Made by a program: the position numbers and the translations under genes | Shown here: positions 8,636 to 16,896 of the stretch, piece by piece | Numbering within the stretch: position 1 is the first letter of the stretch | Layout of the letters: the number at the start of each line of letters is the position of its first letter | The notes under the pieces: model-generated | Told to the model about the DNA's origin: nothing | Database searches by the model: none | Seen by the model: only the letters and a program-made list of their open reading frames with translations | Assembly: GCA_047615875.1 (NCBI GenBank) | Contig: JBLHGU010000037.1 | Coordinates: 1-35,104 of the forward strand | Direction of reading: 5' to 3' | From: JBLHGU01 sp047615875 | GTDB taxonomy: Bacteria > Pseudomonadota > Gammaproteobacteria > Arenicellales > CAJQKF01 | Length of the DNA stretch: 35,104 nt

Positions 8636-9857
8636 TTCTCTTCTCCAGATAGATGCACGCGTTTTCTGCAGCGGCCCATCCCGTTGCAATGCATACGCCG
8701 TCTGCAGACCCTTCTTTTGAAGGATTCCAGTGCGCCAGCGTGCGTCCTGTGACAAATAAATTTTGATGACGGCAAATACCGTTTATTGTCGGACGCAGTC
8801 CATCATCAGTTTCGACACCCGCGGTATGCAAGGCGTCCAGCGATCCGGCTATATCGTCGACTTTTAATGGTGCAGTCTGAATCACATCAAGATCGAGTGC
8901 AGTTTCGTGTATAAGGCCATGTGAGTCGACATCGAGACCGCCCATTAATACACCACCGCTTGAAAGCACGACAACGGAGGCCTGATGGTCACGCCCAGAG
9001 GTGTCTTTAAGTAAAAATTGGCCATCGCTTCCTACCGAATAACTGGTAGGAAAAGCGCCAACCTGAAAAGTTACTCCGGCATTTTTAAGCTGATCACGAA
9101 GGTAGAGTTCCAATCGCATACCCGGGATACTCGGTGGCAACGTCGGCACCTCGATACAGGGAAGCCCGATTACCCTTTGCGCGGCAGACAGGGTTTCCCG
9201 AAACCTCCGTAATCCCATTATGGCAGGGAATATTACAATCTCTGCATGCTTCGGGATAGCGCCCTTAATCTGTTCAAAGTAACTGTCGATCGAGTCAATG
9301 GTGTCCAACGCTTTTGCGAGAGCGGCGTTCTCGAGTACCCCACACGGCGGCGGCACCTCTACGATCGTGATTTGGGCACTGTGCCTTTGCAACCCATTCG
9401 CGAGTAATTCACCGGGTGAATCGCGGTGCCCCGCGAAACCCACGATGGCGATACTTTTCCCGTAGATATTTTCGAATGTCGCTTGATGGCGGTTAACGGC
9501 GTAAGCCGGAGAGTGCAGACCAACAGCCGAAAACACCTGTATGTTGTTGCTACCAATCACCAGGGGTTGATGTAATTTTTCGAGATTACTGGTATACCAT
9601 TCAAGCGCCTTTTTGATTAGATCGATACCCAGTTTTCGATAAGGGTGGGAACGGTCCAGGGCAGGTATAGCGTCAAACGGTCCGGTCGAAACTGCGCCGA
9701 ACTTCGTCTGACCGAGCACGTGAATCCCATCTGGCGCGTAATGCAATGAGCTCGCTCCATTGCAAATTACGCGTACCGAGTAACCACTTTCGGTTAACCG
9801 CATTGCTGCAATCAGACCGTCGAGCTCAGCACCAATGATAATCACATCACTTTGCAT
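8625..9857 (-). CDS. glpB: GlpB-like flavoprotein subunit of glycerol-3-phosphate dehydrogenase
   Basis: The second flavin subunit of the anaerobic-type GlpABC complex. The start is MQSDVIIIGAELDGLIAAMR, a dinucleotide-binding fold with GAELDG where classic enzymes have GxGxxG. A conserved GlpB-type C-terminus includes GLRPTINGICRHQNLFVTG and a final GCVCIATG-like segment (DGVCIATGWAAAENA). Length is 410 residues. The ATG at 9857 overlaps the end of glpA by 11 bp; the frame runs upstream to 9926 but that part is inside glpA. The same 11-bp overlap occurs at the glpB-kinase junction, suggesting translational coupling along the operon. Confidence 0.85.
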   Translation of the reverse strand: MQSDVIIIGAELDGLIAAMRLTESGYSVRVICNGASSLHYAPDGIHVLGQTKFGAVSTGPFDAIPALDRSHPYRKLGIDLIKKALEWYTSNLEKLHQPLVIGSNNIQVFSAVGLHSPAYAVNRHQATFENIYGKSIAIVGFAGHRDSPGELLANGLQRHSAQITIVEVPPPCGVLENAALAKALDTIDSIDSYFEQIKGAIPKHAEIVIFPAIMGLRRFRETLSAAQRVIGLPCIEVPTLPPSIPGMRLELYLRDQLKNAGVTFQVGAFPTSYSVGSDGQFLLKDTSGRDHQASVVVLSSGGVLMGGLDVDSHGLIHETALDLDVIQTAPLKVDDIAGSLDALHTAGVETDDGLRPTINGICRHQNLFVTGRTLAHWNPSKEGSADGVCIATGWAAAENACIYLEKRNAA

Positions 9858-11412
9858 CACAATCCCTAGGCACGACAGTTTCTTCACCCGGCCGCAAGCC
9901 GAATGTTTCTTGAAACACGACATCACTCAACAGAATTTGCCTTGCCTGTTGTCCCCAGGCGGTGTGTCGGCTGCCTTTAAGACGTTCAGCCCAGAATTTC
10001 TCAAGATCTTCTGTTGCGGAGTAATCCGAATCGTATTGGGCGATTATCGCGGCGACACGAGCTGCACAAAAAGTTCCCTGACAGGGGCCAAAACCGACAC
10101 GTAGTCGGCGCCGCAGATCGTGTAGGCAACGAATTCCACATTGTTCAATCTCATGTACGATGTCATCCCTGGTAACTGATTCACACTCGCAGATCGGCGC
10201 TGAAAACTGTTTATCCTTCTCAATTTGGTGAAAATTTTCTGCTGGTCGCCAGGCTGATTTCTGTTGTGAGGACAATGGTGTTGTCGCACTCGTGCATGGG
10301 GCATCAATGCCTATTGTTGTACAAATTCGATTGCCGATATCCTCTGCCATTGACCGGTGTGTGGTCAGCGAACCACCACATATGGTGAAAAATCCCTCAA
10401 TTCCATTATCATTATGATTAATGATCGAATGCCGGCGCGGTAGAGGTTTGTCAGATGACCAGTTATCGGGTTTGTATAAAGGACGCACCCCGGCCCATGC
10501 ACGGAATGCACGATAATGGCGCGCATTGGGTAGAAGTAGCTCTGCGTTATCGAGCAATTCCTGGATTTCTTCCGGCCTTACCCTCGTCGTCGATGGATCA
10601 TCGACGATCTCTGACGTAGTTCCGAATAAACTGATGGTTCCAGCCGGAACGATGATGTCATGGCTGGTTGGAGGTCTGCAGCGATTGATTGCTTTTGAAA
10701 CTATCCGATGTGAGAACACTAGAATTGAACCCTTACCCAATTCAAGGTCGATTTTTTCGCCCACCAGATCTGCCACTTGTCCTGACCAGGGACCTGCAGC
10801 GTTGACAATAATGTCGGCGGGTATGTACTGTTTGCCATTTTTACTCTCAACCATAACACCACGTGTTTTACCACCCGTCACATCAATACTGATGACTTTG
10901 TTCCGAGTGAGTATTTCACCTCCTCTTTTTCGAACATCGTCAGCCAACAGATTGACCAGACGCCACGACTGCACGGTGGCATCCGGTACCGAGAACGCAC
11001 GTAATACCTGTCGACTTATCTCTGGCTCAGCAGTCATTACCTGGTCGGGATTGAGTTCCTCGACCGGGATTTGAGCCTTTTGGCAGCCAGCAACAAACTG
11101 GTCTGCAAATCCGGGGGGATCGCCCGGCAATGAGACAAAAAGACCGCCGTACTTTTCAACCGCTTGAGGTGCGAGTTTCGCAATATGCAATCTTTCCCGC
11201 ATACATTCCGCGGCATATTCTGTGTCGCTAACTGCATAGCGGGCCCCACTTTGTAACATGCCATGAAAGCGGCTGCTGGTTCCGCTACCAAGATCGCCCA
11301 ATTCAACCAACGTTACCTTGAATCCACGTAGTATCAAATCTCGCGCAACGCCACAACCAGTAGCGCCACCTCCGATGACGACCGTGCTCAGTTTAGTACC
11401 GCCATTACTCAT
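9847..11412 (-). CDS. glpA: GlpA-like FAD-dependent glycerol-3-phosphate dehydrogenase, large subunit
   Basis: Predicted to oxidise glycerol 3-phosphate (or an analogue) to dihydroxyacetone phosphate. FAD-binding motif VVIGGGATGCGVARD lies at residues 11-25, followed by HGMLQSGARYAVSD, the GlpA/GlpD signature. INRCRPP, SLFGTTSE and GVRPLYKPDN also match GlpA. The C-terminal BFD-like [2Fe-2S] domain carries CEC (C408, C410) and CQGTFC (C444, C449). Total length is 521 residues. A notable change is GGSLTTHR (346-353), where E. coli GlpA has GGKLMTYR; this Lys is a substrate contact in the related GlpD, from memory. Its ATG overlaps the permease stop by 8 bp, so transport and oxidation are encoded on one transcript. 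Confidence 0.9.
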   Translation of the reverse strand: MSNGGTKLSTVVIGGGATGCGVARDLILRGFKVTLVELGDLGSGTSSRFHGMLQSGARYAVSDTEYAAECMRERLHIAKLAPQAVEKYGGLFVSLPGDPPGFADQFVAGCQKAQIPVEELNPDQVMTAEPEISRQVLRAFSVPDATVQSWRLVNLLADDVRKRGGEILTRNKVISIDVTGGKTRGVMVESKNGKQYIPADIIVNAAGPWSGQVADLVGEKIDLELGKGSILVFSHRIVSKAINRCRPPTSHDIIVPAGTISLFGTTSEIVDDPSTTRVRPEEIQELLDNAELLLPNARHYRAFRAWAGVRPLYKPDNWSSDKPLPRRHSIINHNDNGIEGFFTICGGSLTTHRSMAEDIGNRICTTIGIDAPCTSATTPLSSQQKSAWRPAENFHQIEKDKQFSAPICECESVTRDDIVHEIEQCGIRCLHDLRRRLRVGFGPCQGTFCAARVAAIIAQYDSDYSATEDLEKFWAERLKGSRHTAWGQQARQILLSDVVFQETFGLRPGEETVVPRDCDAK

Positions 11413-13399
11413 CTATACCGAGCTCCGTTTTACGTTTTTGTACCCAGGCATTGATCAGCCGATCTGCAGTGATTGCCATAAATGCAACGCAGATACCGGC
11501 GGTGATACCTCTACCCGGATCGACCCTGGACAATGCAATCAATGTTTCCTGACCGAGGTCACGGGTACCAACCAGGGCAGTTATAACAAGCATGCTGAGC
11601 CCCATCATCAGAGTCTGATTGATACCCAACATGATTTCAGGTAGTGCCAGTGGCAGTTGTACGCGGCGTAGAATTTGCAGTTTGGTGCAACCCATTGCAC
11701 GTGAGGCTTCAATTACCTGGTTGGAAACCTGACGGATACCATGGTCGGTATAGCGGATAGCCGGAACAATCGCGTACATGACGATGGCGACCATTGCAGT
11801 GAATTCACCAACACTAAACAACATGATGACAGGGATCAGATAGACGAAGGATGGCAGTGTTTGTAAAGTGTCAATAACGACCTGGACGATTTTATGGAAG
11901 CGTTGATTTCCAGCCGAGATTATCCCTATGGGGATACCAATGAGACTGGCAATAAATACACAGACTCCAACAAGGTAGGCGGAGACCATCGCCTTTTCCC
12001 ATAACCCGACCATTGCAATAAAGGTAATCAGTATCCCGGTCAGAACAGCGAGCCGGGCTCCTCCAAGATAGTAACCGGTAGCTGCAACGACCAGGACCAC
12101 GCTGAGCCAGGGTAGAGACAACATAAAGGCTTTCGTGGGCTTAAGTAGGTAGACGAAAAAGAAACGGCGAAAACCATCGATGTATTCATACCCGTTAATA
12201 TTGATCCAGTCGATGATGTTGTCCCAAAACTTGCCGGTACTGAATGTCCAGGAATCAGGGACCTGAGATACGGCCGGCAACCATTGGCCAATGATGGTTG
12301 TACCGATTGCAACTGCAAGTATCATCATCGGTAGACGAAAACGTTCGATAGCCAATGGCTGAATATCCTGATGAATTGGTCGGCGTGCTGCAAATTGCTG
12401 GCTGACTCGATCTAGAACGATAGCCACCAGGGTAATGGCGATACCTGCTTCGGCACCTTGACCGATTCGCAGTGCCTTTAGCGCCTGCCATACGTCGAAA
12501 CCAAGCCCTCCCGCGCCGATGAGGGAGGCGATAATAACCATGTTAAGGGTCAACATGATGACTTGATTTACGCCAAGCATCAATCGAGGGCGAATTGCAG
12601 GGATCATGACCTTCCAGGTTAGCTGGCGAGCAGTGCAGCCAGACATGCGTCCATATTCAACCGTTTCATCATTTACCTTAGCAAGCGAGATCTTCGTGAT
12701 ACGTGCCATCGGTGGCATGGCATAGATCAGGGTAACGACCATAGCGGCAGCCGGGCCGTAACCAAATAACATGAGTGCCGGTACCAGATAGGCAAACACC
12801 GGCATGGTTTGCATGAAATCGAATACAGGCGTCAACAACCGGTCTAGCCATGACCATTTAAATGCCGCTATGCCGAGTAATACCCCGGTGACGATGCCGA
12901 TCAGTACTGCGACGATAATCGAAGCCAGTGTCAGCATAGTGCTTTCCCAAAGGCCGATAAATGCAACGTAGACAAAAACAGATAATACAAAAAAGGTGAG
13001 CCGCCGATTACCTAGTGATGCACTCATCAACCCGATCGCAGCAGTGACGCCTAACCACGAAAGGGGCGGAATATGTAAGAGGGTTTCTGTTTCACCTTCA
13101 ATCTTGAAGCCGGTAACCAGAAGTCCTTTCAGGAAAAGTGTCGGGGCATCCAGCACCGCACCAATCCCACGTGTAAATTCTTTAAAAGAGAAAAGTCCAA
13201 GACTGGCATCATTAACCAGCCAACGAACAAAAGAGGAGAGATTTTTGCTAAATGGAACCACCCATGATTCAGGATAGTTGGTCGCCCAGCTCAGTAGCGT
13301 TGGTTGCATAGCAAGCAATATCGCCACAATGAAAGCCGTGATGCTAATCCAGAATTTAATCCTCGAGTGATTGGATGGAGATAAAAAACTGGTCACCAT
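11405..13399 (-). CDS. ProW-type ABC transporter permease, two permease domains fused
   Basis: Inner-membrane component of a glycine-betaine/proline-class importer. The 664-residue chain contains two BPD_transp_1 domains. The first ends around a segment with GRMSGCTARQLTWKVMIPA and GAGGLGFDVWQAL. The second carries ASRAMGCTKLQILRRVQLPL and GTRDLGQETLIAL. Both match the EAA-loop region that docks on the ATPase. Many hydrophobic segments are visible in each half. Classic ProW has one such domain and works as a homodimer; here the dimer is fused. The frame is open to a GTG at 13474, but that start lies inside a strong hairpin. The ATG at 13399 with GGGGGTA upstream is preferred. The 3' end overlaps glpA by 8 bp. 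Confidence 0.9.
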   Translation of the reverse strand: MVTSFLSPSNHSRIKFWISITAFIVAILLAMQPTLLSWATNYPESWVVPFSKNLSSFVRWLVNDASLGLFSFKEFTRGIGAVLDAPTLFLKGLLVTGFKIEGETETLLHIPPLSWLGVTAAIGLMSASLGNRRLTFFVLSVFVYVAFIGLWESTMLTLASIIVAVLIGIVTGVLLGIAAFKWSWLDRLLTPVFDFMQTMPVFAYLVPALMLFGYGPAAAMVVTLIYAMPPMARITKISLAKVNDETVEYGRMSGCTARQLTWKVMIPAIRPRLMLGVNQVIMLTLNMVIIASLIGAGGLGFDVWQALKALRIGQGAEAGIAITLVAIVLDRVSQQFAARRPIHQDIQPLAIERFRLPMMILAVAIGTTIIGQWLPAVSQVPDSWTFSTGKFWDNIIDWININGYEYIDGFRRFFFVYLLKPTKAFMLSLPWLSVVLVVAATGYYLGGARLAVLTGILITFIAMVGLWEKAMVSAYLVGVCVFIASLIGIPIGIISAGNQRFHKIVQVVIDTLQTLPSFVYLIPVIMLFSVGEFTAMVAIVMYAIVPAIRYTDHGIRQVSNQVIEASRAMGCTKLQILRRVQLPLALPEIMLGINQTLMMGLSMLVITALVGTRDLGQETLIALSRVDPGRGITAGICVAFMAITADRLINAWVQKRKTELGIDE

Positions 13400-13440
13400 C
13401 TTCGGATCTACCCCCAGTTTTAGAATGGTTAGGATAAAAG

Positions 13441-13472
13441 GGGCTGTGATCGTATATAACCGATCACAGCCC
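13441..13472 (-). promoter_or_regulatory. Strong intercistronic hairpin between binding-protein and permease genes
   Basis: A perfect 12-bp inverted repeat, GGGCTGTGATCG and CGATCACAGCCC, with an 8-nt loop, starts 23 bp after the binding-protein stop and lies 41 bp before the permease ATG. Read on the minus strand, it is followed by CCTTTT, a short U-run. It could act as a partial terminator or an mRNA 3' stabiliser, so the binding protein is made in excess over the permease and enzymes, as in other periplasmic transport operons. The structure is seen directly; the role is inferred. Confidence 0.75.
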
Positions 13473-13495
13473 ACTTAACAGATCAAACAACCTTC

Positions 13496-14464
13496 TTATT
13501 GGAGCCAGGACTTCCAGATACTTTTATTTTGGGCTATCCACTGTTCCGCAACAGCTTTGGTGTCAGCGCCCCCGACATCGGACTTGTACACTAACTCTCC
13601 GGCAGTCTTTGCGTCCAGTTTGAACTTACGCCAAACGTCATAAGCTTTTGGCCAGATTTTTTCACCACCTGCCCAGGCTGCTTTCCACATTAATCCGTTA
13701 GGTCTACCGCAGTCGTGAGTCTTTTTCTGATTCATGCCCCAGGAAGGGTCATCATAACAAGCGTCATCGTATTCCGGCCATTTTACAAATTCACCCGGAT
13801 ACAATGCAGGTATCCAGTAAGGCTCCCAGGACCACGCGACAATCGGCTGTTTGCGCTTTATGGCTGCTACCAGATCAGCCGCTAATGCACCATCACTACC
13901 TGCATTGATAACTTCAAAATCGAGACCCATTGCATCGATCCGTTCAGGATCGGTACCGCCCCATTCGAGAGGACCACTAAGGAATCGAGCCTTGGGTTCA
14001 GTTTCGACAACAGAGAGCGCTTTAACACAACCCGGTTCCATTAAAGCCTTCCAGTCGGGCAGACCAGGACAAACCTCTTTGACGTACAACGGATACCACC
14101 AATCTTCGTTAACAGCGATTCCGATGTCACCCATATTAATGACGTTTCCAGATGCGAATGCATCAGCGAGCACCGCTTTCGCAGTCGTATCCCAACCAGG
14201 TGAGGCAATATGCAGATCACCTGCGCCAACGCCGGTGAACTGGCCGATGTAGTCTGCAGGAGTATACTCAACGTTGTAGCCGAGTTTTTTAATCAGTTCT
14301 CCGTAGATAAACATGATTATGTTATCTCCGGAGTACCCCATCATGACAATCTTTATAGGCTCCTTAGATTCAGGCACTGCTGCATTAGCGGTGATTCCGC
14401 CTCCAGCAAAGATTAACCCCGCCAAGATAGCCCCTACTGTAAATTTTTGTACTTGATTAAGCAT
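13496..14464 (-). CDS. Periplasmic substrate-binding protein, ProX/OpuAC family
   Basis: Binds and delivers ligand to the fused permease. The ATG at 14464 follows GGGGAAA at good spacing; the frame runs 15 codons further upstream without merit. The first 28 residues form a signal peptide (hydrophobic core GAILAGLIFAGGG, cleavage after TANA). The mature protein starts with IKIVMMGYSGDN and has family-like blocks DLHIASPGWDT, NEDWWYPLYV and WSWEPYWIPALY. Several Trp and Tyr residues (SPGW, EDWW, WSWEPYW) could form an aromatic cage of the kind that binds quaternary ammonium groups in ProX and OpuAC. Length is 322 residues. It is the first gene of the minus-strand operon and divergent from the regulator. 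The ligand cannot be settled from the sequence. Confidence 0.88.
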   Translation of the reverse strand: MLNQVQKFTVGAILAGLIFAGGGITANAAVPESKEPIKIVMMGYSGDNIIMFIYGELIKKLGYNVEYTPADYIGQFTGVGAGDLHIASPGWDTTAKAVLADAFASGNVINMGDIGIAVNEDWWYPLYVKEVCPGLPDWKALMEPGCVKALSVVETEPKARFLSGPLEWGGTDPERIDAMGLDFEVINAGSDGALAADLVAAIKRKQPIVAWSWEPYWIPALYPGEFVKWPEYDDACYDDPSWGMNQKKTHDCGRPNGLMWKAAWAGGEKIWPKAYDVWRKFKLDAKTAGELVYKSDVGGADTKAVAEQWIAQNKSIWKSWLQ

Positions 14465-14560
14465 AACGATTTCCCCAAAAGTGGTTATTTGAACTCCCAA
14501 ATATGGCATATGGATATGAGTATCCAGCTATAGCCTGAAGAGACTATAAAACACGAAACA

Positions 14561-14594
14561 ATCAAAAACAATCATTTATTCAATCGTTTTTGAT
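14561..14594. promoter_or_regulatory. Inverted repeat, candidate operator near the binding-protein gene
   Basis: ATCAAAAACAAT (14561-14572) faces ATCGTTTTTGAT (14583-14594): 11 of 12 positions pair, with a 10-nt spacer. It lies about 100 bp upstream of the binding-protein ATG, and its right arm overlaps a copy of the TTTTGATCGAAT box. This is a plausible binding site for the adjacent DeoR-type regulator, inferred from position and symmetry. Confidence 0.5.
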
Positions 14595-14774
14595 CGAATA
14601 TATTGAAGTTGAATCAGTAATGTGATGATATACAATCAAAGTTTCTGTCATAATCTCTAGTCAAACAGCTATCTCAGAATAGTGGCCACCGATGCTAACG
14701 AGGAATCGAATCGGTTAGCTTGAAACAGCACTAGGAGTCTGTCGGACTTAGGGTGTCGTAGCGAGGGAAAATCA

Positions 14775-14800
14775 TTTTGAGTCGAATATTTTGATCGAAT
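14775..14800. promoter_or_regulatory. Tandem TTTTGA(G)TCGAAT boxes, candidate regulator sites
   Basis: TTTTGAGTCGAAT (14775-14787) is followed after one base by TTTTGATCGAAT (14789-14800). The second box is identical to one at 14588-14599 near the binding-protein gene, and a degenerate TTGGATCGAA lies at 14829-14838. Repeated boxes on both sides of a divergent promoter region next to a DeoR/GlpR-type gene suggest cooperative or looping repression of both operons. Confidence 0.5.
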
Positions 14801-14955
14801 GAGACATATAGTTGTTCTATTCAACGAATTGGATCGAAAAATTTGGCCCAAATTAAAACCACCTGTGTCGGAGTCTATCCCAGGCTAGAAAATCGACCTG
14901 TATCGTAAAAAAATAATTCGAGGAAAAATTGTGTATTTATGGAATTGAATAGGTA

Positions 14956-15762
14956 ATGAAAAAAAATAAAACGCCTTCTAGTCGGCAATCTGCAATTCAG
15001 CGAAAGATACTTCTTGAGGGCTCCGTTAGTGTTGAAACCCTTGTAAACGAATTTAATGTGTCGTTAGCAACAATACGACGCGACCTCACTTTTCTGGAAG
15101 AGCAGGGATTAACACTGCGTACCCATGGTGGTGCGATGAGTTTTTCACAACACGGAGCCGACCAGGAGTTTGCGCAACGCGAACAAGTTGATAATGAAGG
15201 CAAAACCTTGATAGCAAGCGCGGCAATGGCGCTCGTTACAGCGGATCAAACTCTGTTTATGAACGACGGTTCTACAGTTCTTGCACTGGCCCGCGAGCTT
15301 GTCGCATCTGATATGCCGCTAACAGTGGTAACGCCAGGCGTTAACATCGCAACCGCTCTATCGGAAAATACTAATATTAACGCTTACTTGACGGGTGGCC
15401 TGGTCCGGCATCGAACTCTCGGTACAACAGGTGATTTTGTTGAGCAAATGTTAAAAGTTTTCAACGCTGACACCGCGTTCATAGCTGCCGAGGGATTCAC
15501 CGTTCGTGACGGTTTAACCTACTCTTACGAAGCCGATGCCAAAATTGCCCGCATCATGCAATCAAAGGCGGAGCTGACCGTAATTCTAGCCACTGAACGT
15601 AAGTTAGATCAAAGGGATCGTATCACTGCTATTCCAGCATCTGATGTCAATGTGCTAATCACTGATTGCCAGGATGAGAATAAACTCAATTCGTTTAAAG
15701 AAGCAGGAATTGAGACGATCATAGCCAGACCTTTACATTTAAAGATAGTAAGCCATTTATAG
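14956..15762 (+). CDS. DeoR/GlpR-family transcriptional regulator
   Basis: The 268-residue protein has the family layout. An N-terminal winged helix (SVSVETLVNEFNVSLATIRR, then DLTFLEEQGLTLRTHGGA) is followed by a sugar-phosphate-sensing domain with FMNDGSTVLALARELV and VTPGVNIATAL. Members usually repress and are released by a phosphorylated intermediate, such as glycerol 3-phosphate for GlpR. Here that would be the product of the neighbouring kinase. It is divergent from the importer/dehydrogenase operon and 27 bp upstream of the ATPase gene, so it probably controls both. The ribosome-binding site is weak (TAGGT close to the ATG). Confidence 0.88.
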   Translation: MKKNKTPSSRQSAIQRKILLEGSVSVETLVNEFNVSLATIRRDLTFLEEQGLTLRTHGGAMSFSQHGADQEFAQREQVDNEGKTLIASAAMALVTADQTLFMNDGSTVLALARELVASDMPLTVVTPGVNIATALSENTNINAYLTGGLVRHRTLGTTGDFVEQMLKVFNADTAFIAAEGFTVRDGLTYSYEADAKIARIMQSKAELTVILATERKLDQRDRITAIPASDVNVLITDCQDENKLNSFKEAGIETIIARPLHLKIVSHL

Positions 15763-15789
15763 AAAAATGAAACCTGTAGGATATCTATA

Positions 15790-16860
15790 ATGAACCAGTC
15801 CGAACGGAAATATGATGACTTAGATGACCGGAAGGTAAAACTTTCCTGCCAGCGACTTTGGAAAGTATTCGGGGATGGTGCAGAACAAATTTTCCGGGGG
15901 AATAATTCGAAACCTGATGAAAGTGCACTTATCAATGCTGGATTGTTTGCCGCTGTGCGAGACGCCAACATCGAAGTACGCGAGGGCGAAATATTCGTTA
16001 TTATGGGGCTGTCCGGCTCGGGTAAATCCACGCTGGTTCGATGCCTCTCACGGCTGATTGAAGCTACGGCAGGCAAAGTTATTTTCGACGGTCAAACTTT
16101 ACAAGATTTGAATGACACCGAGCTTAACGAAATTAGACGTCACAAGATGGGAATGGTGTTTCAGCATTTCGCATTACTTCCCCATCTTACGGTTTTGGGA
16201 AACGTATCCTTCCCACTGGAAATACAGGGACAGAACAAACAGACCTGCGAGCAGCGAGCACTGGAAATGATTGAGCTTGTTGGACTATCAGGTCGCGAGA
16301 ATTACTATCCACGGGAATTATCTGGCGGCCAGCAACAACGCGTCGGCATTGCGCGGTCACTAGCAGTTGAACCGGAAATCTGGTTTTTAGATGAGCCCTT
16401 TTCAGCGCTCGACCCACTGATACGAAAAGAGATGCAGGACGAATTTTTACGATTACAAAATTCACTCCACAAAACAATTGTCTTTATTACCCACGACTTT
16501 GACGAAGCGATTCGGCTTGCTGATCGTATTGCCATAATGAAGGATGGTGAAATTGTTCAAACAGGCACTCCCGAAGAATTAGTGTTATATCCTGCGACCA
16601 ACTATGTAGAGGAGTTCACCCGCGGCATTATGCGAGTCAAGGTACTATCGGTAGAAACTGTCATGTCGTCAGTATCAGATAAAAACACTGGACCAGCGAC
16701 CATCACCGTATCTAAGCATTCAAGGATCGAGGACATAGCAACATCGGTTTTAGACAGCGGAGGTGATGCTACAGTAGTCAACAATGACAATCAGGCGGTC
16801 GGTACATTAACGCGCCAGTCCGTTATTGACGTGTTGATTAATCGGCAAGGAAACCGCTAA
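15790..16860 (+). CDS. ProV-type ABC transporter ATP-binding protein
   Basis: Energises the importer whose permease and binding protein lie across the divergent region. Visible motifs are Walker A GLSGSGKST, the Q-loop in MGMVFQHFALLPH, signature LSGGQQQRVGIARSLA, Walker B IWFLDEPFSALDP and H-loop VFITHDFDEA. Residues near the N-terminus (LWKVFGDGAEQIF) match ProV/OpuAA. The C-terminus carries only one CBS-like segment (TITVSKHSRIEDIA...GTLTRQSVIDVLI), shorter than the two CBS domains of E. coli ProV, so ionic-strength sensing may be reduced or absent. Length is 356 residues. AGGAT precedes the ATG. The ATPase is split from the rest of its transporter and coupled to the regulator. Confidence 0.92.
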   Translation: MNQSERKYDDLDDRKVKLSCQRLWKVFGDGAEQIFRGNNSKPDESALINAGLFAAVRDANIEVREGEIFVIMGLSGSGKSTLVRCLSRLIEATAGKVIFDGQTLQDLNDTELNEIRRHKMGMVFQHFALLPHLTVLGNVSFPLEIQGQNKQTCEQRALEMIELVGLSGRENYYPRELSGGQQQRVGIARSLAVEPEIWFLDEPFSALDPLIRKEMQDEFLRLQNSLHKTIVFITHDFDEAIRLADRIAIMKDGEIVQTGTPEELVLYPATNYVEEFTRGIMRVKVLSVETVMSSVSDKNTGPATITVSKHSRIEDIATSVLDSGGDATVVNNDNQAVGTLTRQSVIDVLINRQGNR

Positions 16861-16896
16861 TAGATTTTCTGAATTTATACAAAATTTTCGGTATAA

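Larger units (their letters stand above)
14465..14955. other. Divergent control region between binding-protein and regulator genes
   Basis: An AT-rich region of about 490 bp with no gene. It holds the TTTTGATCGAAT-like boxes and inverted repeat listed separately, plus GCTAAC...GTTAGC at 14694-14719. A short AGTC...GACT repeat (around 14734-14746) lies in a run, GTCTGTCGGACTTAGG, that resembles the ends of some insertion sequences. No transposase is present. Start sites of the two divergent transcripts could not be fixed. Confidence 0.5.

Noticed and set aside
7142..8755. Longer start for the kinase at 8755.
   Set aside because: The additional 40 residues lie inside glpB; a good ribosome-binding site precedes the ATG at 8635.
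14733..14760. Segment resembling an insertion-sequence end (GTCTGTCGGACTTAGG).
   Set aside because: Only one end is seen, with no transposase and no target duplication; it could be chance.
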